DNA of 64,000 nucleotides from Chanos chanos (taxonomy: Eukaryota; Chordata; Actinopteri; Gonorynchiformes; Chanidae). This document shows, piece after piece, positions 1-10,100 of the stretch (the stretch's first letter is position 1; each line of letters starts with the position of its first letter). The notes under the pieces were generated by a model that worked only from the letters and a program-made list of their open reading frames with translations, was not told where the DNA came from and ran no database searches. Location of the stretch: the NCBI RefSeq assembly GCF_902362185.1, contig NC_044507.1, positions 14,166,544-14,230,543 of the forward strand. The letters run 5' to 3'. Position numbers and translations under genes: made by a program.

Positions 1-571
1 TTGAGCCGTCTAGTTACTTATCTATTATCAGGCTGTCAAAACAAGTTGAAGGTTCCAGTATTGTTCCCTGCAGTATTACATATCAGGATTTAGAAGTGAC
101 TCAGACGCAGCTGAAACTGGCTGTGAGTATGTGTCCTCATACCTCTTTTGTGATCAGGTATAGCATGGCCGCCTTTTCAGATTTCCAGCAGGTGGTGATT
201 CCCAAAGCAAATGATTTTGTGTTTATGTTTCTACAAGCATGAATTGAATGCTATATTGAACCCAGTGTCTGTGGAGACAACAATAAGTTAAACATAAACA
301 GAGCTTTAGATCATGTTTATGCTTCGCCATAGGCAATTTCAGCACAAAATAAACTTCAGTTTAATCCCACCTTCAAATTTTGAACCACTTTAAAAGTAGT
401 GCATATGACAGAGATCCCTGATGCCTTTGCCTAACAGCGGACTAAAGAAGTGGACCAGAAAGTTCTTGACATTCATGTTATATGCTATGGAAAACAAATA
501 ATAGATCCACTTTTATTTTATGGTAGTAGCTGCTGCTTATTCTTTGCCGTTTGACAGTACTTCTGCAGAAG
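1..571. other. Upstream flank of the Cys-loop channel gene; no gene seen
   Basis: AT-rich sequence with no recognisable exon, repeat or RNA gene. The last part should hold the promoter and 5' UTR of the channel gene that starts at 572, but I see no clear TATA box. An upstream gene's exons could lie here unrecognised. Confidence 0.4.
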
Positions 572-3526
572 ATGACAAAAGCAGGACTCCTACTTCTTTT
601 CCTGACTGGTTAGTACCTCGCTTTTCCAAACACCGTTTCACCGAAGTTATATAAATAACTGGTAATTTGTATGTTTTGTTTTGAAAGATGAGATTTTGAG
701 CTGAGATAAAATCTGATACTAATGGTTCTGATCATACAGCGTCAGTCCAGTGTGAAAACATAACATCAAACGGATCAAGTTCAGCCTGTACGACCCGTCG
801 GTGCCTGGCCCATGAGTTCATCAAAAAGGAGTTACTCAGACCGCCGCAGCCTCCTAAGTGTGCTGTAGATGTGAACTTGACGTCCATCCTTTACGAAACG
901 TTGTCTGTTGTAAGCCTTGTATCCTGGAGAAACAAGACTAATTAATAAAACCTGTTTTTAATAGTTTGACTTTCATTGCAGTTTAGGATCCATGTGACCA
1001 CGTGTTAATTATTTGTTCTGTCTCATTTTTTTCCGATAAATGCGCAAATCTAACTTTCATAAAGGATACAAAACAACTGCGTTTCTCAAGCCGCCTCACC
1101 ATCACAATGGTAAGTATCTAACTGAGTTCAGTGTAATTACTTATTCACGTCAGACTACCAGTATGTATAACAGACCAAAGCAATAAGAATAACGTGCCAA
1201 AATAAAATGAAATGAGATCAAATAAACACAGTGGATGATACAAGGCAAATTACCACTGTTGATTTTGTTTTGGATAGAACTGGACAGACCCAGATCTGAC
1301 ATGGAATGTAACAAAATACAAGTTTCGAGAGCTCATGCTGCCCGCCGATAAAATCTGGACTCCACAGCTCAGTGTGGACAATGCGTATGTAGCCTTCAAC
1401 ATCAAGCTCGAAACTCTCGAATTTCTTTTCCGTTAATATTAATAGGCCTATATGTAGTAAGCGCAACACGGTTTCTCTTTGTCCACACAGGATCAACACA
1501 GAAATAAAGCCTCTTTCCTCTGATCTAATGGTATACAACGATGGCACTGTCGAACATTCTGTTGTCATGTTCACCACGGTGATATGTGAAATCAGCCTCT
1601 ACACCTACCCTTTCGTGCAGGACAGCTGTGTAGTCGCTCTTAACGGCTGGCAGCATCGTTGTAAGCAAATGTCTCTGAAATGAAGAATCTAATCCTACAA
1701 CGATATACATCAGTATTTAATAGTTCAAGACACGTGCTCTGTATTTTTTAGCTACCAAGTTTATTTATTTAATATTTTAACATTGTTTTGATTAAGGGTG
1801 TGGACTTCGTGTCCGCTTTGGAAATGTGAGCACAACAGGATCTAGCCACGGAGAATGGAAGACCATAGATGTGGCCCTTACCCAGATGCGTGGCAGAGGA
1901 GACCGTAACTTCCTTTCCGTAAATCAGAATTCAAATTAATATTATCAGCAATGAGAGTGAAGTAAATCATTTATCTGTAATAGTGCAACAGAGCAATTTT
2001 TGAAAGGCTCCCATACATTGCAAGGCATAACTCTACACGCGTAACGTGATGCATATGTTAGAGCCAGATTTTGGCGGTTCTTCTGTAATCTCAATAAATC
2101 CGATGCGTACTGGGAGATTTTTGAAGACCGCTGTACGTCTTTCCCATGATTGTAATTTTATCTGGCTGGAATGGAATGCTCACATGAATGTGCTCAAATT
2201 GCTAGTTGCAATTCGCCCGTTACATCAATGAGTTATAGTTGGTCTCATTAACGGACTGTTGTGTTTACAAAAAAAATGAAAGGGGGCGGAAGAGGCTTCC
2301 ATGTTTGGTAACAAACATTGTATGTTCTGGCTGTAAATTGTATATTGCAACATATTGATATAGTTGGTGCAAATGAGGCACTATTTCCCACTGAGTCATA
2401 TCCTGTCCTTACGATTTGTTTAAGAAACACAGTTCTTTGACACAGGTCATACTGGTTTAACCTCTTATCTTTCAGGTTACTGTGACCATCAACCCTTTTG
2501 GCCCAACTGTTACCCTGATCTTGCCAAGCATACTAATCATGATTGCTGACCTTATCAGCTTTGCACTTCCATCACTCGGTGGTGAGCGCAACAGCTTCAA
2601 GGTCACCTTGGTGTTAAGTTTCACTATGTTTCTCCTCATCCTCACCGATCACCTCCCAGACGATGGACGCTGTAGCCCATTGCTCCGTGAGTATTCTGTT
2701 TAGCAATACTGACCACTGCATCAAAATTCAACACATCAGACACATTATTATCCTACAGTTACACGTAATGACATCGTGTTATATAATAAGATGTAACACC
2801 ACTGTTGTTTCTGTTTCTATCATATTTTGAAGGGTATCATTTTTGCTTTTGCCTGGTCTCTCTGGTTGTGAGCATGTTGCTGTCTATGCTCAGCACACGT
2901 ATAGCCGATGATGGCTCTTTAGTACCCAGCAGGTGTATTAAATCCAGGAGAGAAAAGAAAAATCGAAAAGACAGTTTGGACCATGAAAGAGGTGAAGAGA
3001 GCAAACAACGTTATATACTCACCTTAACTCTAACCTTACATGAAACTCATATCTCTAAACCCATAAATAATTCTAAAACAATATGAATATTTATCTGAGT
3101 TTTAATTTGAGTGTTTTGTCTTCTCTTTGACCAGACGCCATCTCAAGTGTCACAGTCACCAAATCTGCAGAGTCCATACTAAACGACGCAGCTATCAAGA
3201 GAATCACAGCCTTTGTGGAGAACATGGAGGAAGAGTTGAGGGAAAAAGACGCCAGGCAGAGTTTGGCTAATACAGTGGATAAATTCTGCTTCTGGGGTTT
3301 CTTTATCCTTTATGTCATTTATTCTATTTGTATCATTAGTTATGCACAAGCAGATTTCTGTAAAGTCAATAATCTTGAGTTCTGGGAAACAGATTTCTGG
3401 GAGTCAGGGGAGTACTTCAATGAGAGCAATTACAATGACAGCTACTACTACTATGACTACTACTATTGGTACGACCAAGGGTACTATCCCAGTTATCTGA
3501 ATCAAACACAAAATTATACAGAATAG
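572..3526 (+). CDS. zacn: Cys-loop ligand-gated ion channel, zinc-activated channel / 5-HT3-like
   Basis: Predicted pentameric plasma-membrane cation channel subunit. Exons by splice signals: 572-608, 740-909, 1065-1109, 1278-1384, 1491-1660, 1797-1918, 2476-2686, 2833-2991, 3135-3526; phases close to give 470 aa. What is seen: a signal peptide (MTKAGLLLLFLT), a WTPQL motif in the ligand-binding domain, the diagnostic Cys-loop (two Cys 13 residues apart, about 152 and 166), M1 at about 227-247, pore-lining M2 with GERNSFKVTLVLSF (about 255-277), M3 about 289-309, a short M3-M4 loop and M4 about 391-411. The loop after M2 (RCSPLLRYHF) resembles human ZACN (SCNPLLIYYF). Human ZACN lies beside EXOC7, and the next gene here is an Exo70, which favours zacn over a 5-HT3 subunit. 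ZACN is known to be gated by zinc, copper and protons; ligand here is inferred. Odd: a 59-residue Tyr-rich extracellular tail. Confidence 0.82.
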
Positions 3527-4105
3527 ACAGATTTTGTTTGGGGTTTTTTTTTGCATTTATGTTTCCCAACAACTGTGATGTCTTTGACATAAAACTTAAT
3601 TCAGATATTGTAATTTTAGATTTCACATGCAAGCAATCCTTTGACTTTTTTAATCTGAACATGTTTGTTTTAGTAACCAAACCGCAGTTAAACAAATTCT
3701 GTATCATACAACAGAATGATGATGGACGATGAAATGAAACCGCTCTGACCTGCCGTACAGACAATGCATAAATGTGGTTTTAACTTTTAAGGTGATAAAG
3801 TGAACTCACTATCTTCACTTTATGTATGATTACGGGTGGAAGAATGAGAGAAGTTAGTGATATCCATTTACATCTGTGTGCAGCTTGTACAGTTTTCTGA
3901 ATTTCTTGTAAATTGACTCATTAAAAAACTTGCTGAAATACCTCAGACTGAACAGTATCTGATTTGCGTTTATGTGAGTCATAGACGCCACACCCGCAGT
4001 AACATTCCTCTTTCTCAGTCTCATTTCACGACAAGGACAAATGTGGTAAAGCTTGTGAAACAGAAGGGAACAGACTCATGGAGAGGCAATAATGGCAGTG
4101 CCTCT
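3527..4105. other. Convergent 3' ends of the channel gene and exoc7-like
   Basis: The two stop codons face each other about 580 bp apart, so this stretch holds both 3' UTRs. An ATTAAA at about 3920 is a possible poly(A) signal for the + strand gene. No other feature seen. Confidence 0.45.
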
Positions 4106-7100
4106 TTAGGCCGAGAGGTCAAACAGCTGACCAATCATGTCCTCTACTTGTTCTGGAGAATACTTGTGGTACTTCTCAGGGTGCTTGGTGAAGGTCACAT
4201 GGCCATATCTGTCAAAAGCACGACATTTTTTTTTAAAAAAACTTTTGTTAACAACTGTCATGCTCTGTATTCCAGCTTCTTAGATATGATATAATCATTA
4301 TTGAGGTAAAAACTACCTTAACATTTTTTAAACTGTATCAAATTAAACATCAAATTAAACTGTAGCTACACAGTGTGTACAAAACAAATGATTTTCCTTT
4401 TCAGAACGTGACACATTTTATTTAATGCAATGTATAATATTGCATATTTCTGTTTCAGTTTCTGTTGCTTCAAATGTAACGTCTATAAACACACACGACA
4501 CTTATCCTTATGAAAAACCCTATACACATCCCACTTCCATCTCACATTTTCCTTACGGCCCCCCGGTCCTGATGTCTCCCTGTGCACTCACTGAGTGTAC
4601 TGAGTGTCTGGCTCCCACTTAAACCCTTAACAGGCTTTTAACTGAGGGCTAGGATAAACCCTACACAAGGGAAAGCTAAGAAGTCTAACTGAAAGACAGG
4701 AGGAGTCCTTCTCTATCACCTCTCCAGAAAAGTGCGGTAATCCTGACAAATGCTGCTTTTCAAGGTATGAAGGAGGACATCTCGTTGCTCCTGGTCTGGC
4801 ATGGCCCACACCTTCTGAGTCCTACACATCCCTTCCAGGCCATCATTAAAACGCTGAATTAAAGGCAGACAAACAAAGAGAAGAGCGTAGCGTCTTGGGC
4901 AAGGTCTACTTTAATTGGTAGCGACAAATGATTTGCCGCATTCATGTAATTTTAGGTTGTGAACAGAACCGTGTCCTTTCCTACTCTAAAAGCATGGAGA
5001 AAACCAGTTTGACCTCGAATTTATCTTTAATGTGCTCATGGAAAAAAACAGTTTTACCTCAAATTTATCCTTAATGTGCTCATGGAGAAAACCAGTTTTA
5101 CCCTGAACTTTTCTTTAATGTGCTCATGGAGAAAACCAGTTTTACCGTGAACTTTTCTTTAATGTGCTCATGGAGAAAACCAGTTTTACCCTGAACTTTT
5201 CTTTAATGTGCTCATGGTGAAAACCAGTTTTACCCTGAACTTTTCTTTAATGTGCTTATGGAGAAAACCAGTTTTACCTTGAACTTTTCTTTAATGTGCT
5301 CACGGTGAAAACCAGTTTTACCCTGAACTTTTCTTTAATGTGCTTATGGAGAAAACCAGTTTTACCTTGAACTTTTCTTTAATGTGCTCATGCTCTTCTC
5401 CTTCTTTCAGCTGAAACAAAAGCAATGAAAAAATATTCTCGTGACCACTGGATTGTCTGAGGAACAATTTCACTGAGCCTAAGTATTGAGCCTCACCTTA
5501 TTGCCCTGTTGTGTGGTTGACATGTTATTGTCCATCAGACACTGTGCCACTTTCACCCAGCTACACACACACACGCACACACACACACATACATACACAT
5601 AAATACATAACAGATAAACTTAATGTGAGTGCCCAAAGTTTAATTTGGCAAACAAACTCAGTCAAACTTCAAAAGTATATCTTTCTTTCGAAGATCTTTC
5701 AATTCTATTTCAGCCCTCTCCGTCCTCATACCTCTGTAGGTATATCTGCTTCTGTTTATCGATTAGACCTCTAAGTTTGTCCGTAAGTTCAGTGGCAGAC
5801 TTCTCCTCATGCATATGGGACCTGGGGGTAAATGACCTAGTGAAGAATCCTGTTCTCTGACAATGTTTCTGCTTAATGAAAAAGAGGCCATTCTTCTCTG
5901 ACTGAACCACTTAACAACATGTCAAATAACAACGCGAGGGTTACTATATCTTCAGTAACCATGATTTAGTCACAAAAAGTGGGTGTTTGTAAATTGCTTA
6001 CACAGGAGTAGATTTGAGCATGTAGTTATAATTGTTGAGGAGGAAGACGGTTCGGAGAACAGGGTCCTTGTATGTTCTGGCTTTGTTCTGAATGGCCTGT
6101 ATGAGGTTGTCCAGTGCTTTACCTAACACATCAAATCAAAGCCATTTCAACACACAGGCTCTGAAATGAGACACCAAACAATGTACGGTCCTGAGGCAAA
6201 ACGTCTGATTATAGGAGGTCACCCTTTAAGAGATCAGTGAAACCTTGGCATCATTCCTACATTAGAGCTGACTGAATAGAGCTTGAACTTACATGTGACT
6301 AGAATCAAAGGGTCATTGCTGGACTCATTTTTGGAAGCTGATAATAGAGAAAGAACATATTCCAACTCCATGTCATATATATGTGTTATATGCTTGCAGC
6401 TATTTTTTTTTTATGTGTCACAACATTAAGAGAATTTTAGTATATGGGTTATACCATCAATAAGAGCAATCAAAAAAGCTACTTTCACCTTCAGGTGGAG
6501 TTGAAGATTTAGGTCTCTCTTGTGCCAGCAGCTGAGACAGAAAGAGAATAACCTGCGAGTAGAAAAACGAACAAAAGATAAAAGTGATAAAAAGACATCT
6601 ATCAATCACCAATGCTGCAGAAACACAGTCAACACATAGTTCTAAACTGTAAAGGCAGTGGAAACCCAAAGCACATTTCCATTCAAATGTTAAAGGAAAG
6701 CAGGGATGCACCGACCATGACTTTTCCTGGCCGATGCCCACTGCCGTTTTCTTTGCTTTTTTTTTTAGCAACAGACAAGAAAGAACGAAAGAAAGAAAGA
6801 ACACATGAATAAGATGTTTATTTTCTCTTTAACAGGCCAATCTGGCCTAAAACAAAAAAATATCTGTAGCCATGTGGAATTAGAGGCAACAACTGCATAT
6901 TAAGCGCAACGAGCAAAACAAAGATGCTACGTACATGTAGCATCAGTGGTTGTTTTTTTTTTTTAAATCATATTGCTAATTTCAAGATGTAAAGCAAAAA
7001 AAAAAACAGAATGGTCTGACTGTAGCCTTGTGACATTACATGAAATCAAAATAAATAAAATTATTTAAAACATTTCAAAATGTTACATCAAATCAACTTT

Positions 7101-10100
7101 AGTGCAATGAGTAAAACATAAAGATGCTACCGCAGTTGTTTTTTTAAATGAAATGATGTCAGTGTCATTTTGAGAGAAAATAAAATGACAATCCTACACT
7201 GAGCTATATTGCCCTTAGCTGGCACTGCTCAGTACTTTATTTATGGCTTCTCTTTTCCTCCTTTGCAGATATTACAGATTACAATCTTAATGCCCTGTTC
7301 GCAGACTTCCTAATATTTCCAGACAAATGTCATTTTGGGAAATGATTCCAATGCAGCTTGTGTGCATGTAGTGTACGCTTCCGGAACACAGATTGGCTGA
7401 AATAAACAAAAAAAACCTGGACCAGGCGTTTTTTGCTCCTAACACGCGATTGATGGCCAGTCGACCGATGCATCTCTGAAGGAGAGGTTCGCAAATTTTT
7501 ACAGGTGTATTTCTATGGTTGTGTGAAAACCGCAGCGTAAAGAAGTATATGAGGTCAAAGATAGACTTCTTCCCTTTGTTTCCATCAAAGATGCTGTCTG
7601 TTAGAGCCTTAAAACTCAGCCATCACAACCAGTGGAATATATCAAATCCTCCATCTAAAAGTTAAGAGCATGATGGTGAAAAGATAAAAAACTGGCATAC
7701 AGTTATCTACACCCTTAAGTAACCTTACACATTCTACACAGAACATTGTACCCGACACATATACAATGAACAAACTTAAATAAACAGTGGTATCATAAAT
7801 TCAGCAGTCACGTACATTGCTGGTGGACTCATGGACAGTGCCATCCACAGGCAGGTTACTCTCCTTGTCTGCAAATTGCTACAACACAATAAGGTTAATA
7901 CACCAAGGCCATTACACTAACTAACCGCTGCTTTAAAGCTGTCAAAGACTAATTTTAAAAAAGGAGTATTTTACCTTGATGTGATCAGCATACATTTCCA
8001 AACCTTTAGCAGCCACCTTCTCCATGGAGGTAACGAGAGATGGAAGCATTCTCTTTGTATTGCTGGTTGTGTACTGACGGGACATAAGTGACATTGCATC
8101 ATATTAAAAAGGGATCCAGAAATTTGTCCCAGTGATTTCCCTGTAATAAATTTCATCTGATAATAATACTGTCGAAGAGAATAGAGGGGACACAGAGATA
8201 TGGAAATGACATGTCTGACATATGCACCGACATCGGTTATAATGATTAACCTGAGCAGTGCTTGTTTAGTGGGGTGGAGGGACGTTACCTGAAGCGCACT
8301 GTCTAATGCCGGTTTGTTTTTTTTGAGGAATTTTATGACACGGAGGATTGTTAAGACAGTATTGAACTCATGCCGGACGATGGCTTGTCTGACTGCTGAG
8401 AAGATGCTCTCTCCCTCTTGTATCAGAGTCTTCATACCCTCCTACAAGGCCGCGAAGAGGAAAGACCGACAGACGGGTAGAGTGAGAAACTTTGTCACAG
8501 CACAACTGTTGACTAAAGTCATGGCATTTCTCTCTGTAATATTTCTCTTGCTACCGAATGAAAAACTAGTGAAGAAGGCATATTAACCTGAATGAGACAG
8601 TCATAGACTTTCTCCCAGTAAACATGTGGAAAAACTTTCGATAGCGTGGTGAATTCCATTTCGGCCAGAACGCAAAAAGCATCGACGCTCTGGTAGAAAG
8701 TTCCGGACTCAACGTTGAGCAGATCCTCTTTCCCTTTCAACACATGAGAAACACAGGAACATACTGAGAACTTCAGAACCTCACTGCCCCTAGTGTAACT
8801 CTCTTCTCTGGTCAATCAAATCACAGCTAAAGCAAATAACAGAAATAGCCTGATATATAAGAAATGATGGAGACCTGGTCTCTTGGTTTTCCTGCTGAGT
8901 GAGTCCTTGTGCTTGTCTTGACTGGAGAGACATGAGAGGGTCTCAGATGAGAATTTGCACTTTTTCAAATGATCTCTGAAATCTTTTAACGAATGCTCCA
9001 GTTGTCTTGAGCGAATATGTGAATACAAGCTCAGGAGGTCTGGGACAAACACACACAAACAGAAAAAAAAAAAAAAAAAAAAAGCACAACAATACAAAAA
9101 ATAGAACCATAGTCTTGTTGAGTGTTAATTAAACAAACAAACAAACAGCTACGGCCATGTGGCTAGCTGTGAATATGACACTATTTCACCACTGGTTCAA
9201 CTCAAAGTTACGATCGGAGTTTGTTTATAAAAAAAGTAAGTAGATAAGTGAAACATCAAGATACATTTCAGAGTACCATATACAAATAGCACTTTAAACA
9301 GAAACATCACTGTGTCAAATTTCTAAAGTAGTATAGTCTACTGGACTACAGTCAAATCACTAATTTGCCATTTGAGCCGTAGCGTTGTGAATCACATTAC
9401 AGTTTGTATAAAATGAACATTTATCTGATATGGATTCATGTAAATTTTTAATAATCAGCCAGATACAGAATAAACATTCACACTAGGTACAAGAAACCAA
9501 AGTTTGAAATTAAACCAGTGCAGACCCAAACCACTACGCACATGTGAAAGTGCCCTAAGATTCTCTAGAGTTTCACACTCACTTGTCTAAATGATAGTGT
9601 ATGAGGATGTCTAAACTAAACTAAAATAAATTATTATTTAATAAGTATACACTCACTGAAGCCAATGTGGGGTCTAACTTTGCCAAACCCCGGGAGGGGT
9701 TCTTGTAAGACATTGAGCGAGCGCGTTTTGAGCCTGTTGTGTACTGGCAATGTAGCCACCCTGGTTAGGGACCCGGCTGTACTCAGCAGCCTTAGGGAGC
9801 CTCTAGATGGCTCTCTGTCCAATGAAAGAGCCCTCTGATGAACACTGCTGCTCAAATGTCCACTCCATTTCCCAGCGAGAGCGAGATCCTCTTCACTCTT
9901 CCCCTCTGTACACAGACAAGACGATTTTCAATTGAAAAACTACAAAGATTTTGAAATAATCAGTGTTTTGTCAACAGTTTACATGATTACATTTTTTCAT
10001 TGTTGTTGTTTGCATTATGATTCTCCCTTTTAACTGCACATTTAAAAGGCATCAACACCATCCTCTTGTTATTTACAATGAGTTTGTCCATTTGACAAAC

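Noticed and set aside
3215-3764. Overlapping open frames in both strands of the channel's last exon
   Set aside because: Shadows of the Tyr-rich tail; only the frame continuing M4 has family support.
4997-5392. CRISPR-like regular array
   Set aside because: The copies are contiguous 44-bp tandem repeats with no unique spacers, in a vertebrate gene.
7480-7640. Minus-strand frame with a weak FxHN...K..E resemblance to the Exo70 HNNYNY exon
   Set aside because: The true exon with LLNNYNYMLKS is at 6002-6122, and the order of neighbouring exons leaves no room for another copy upstream of exon 12. The likeness is chance.
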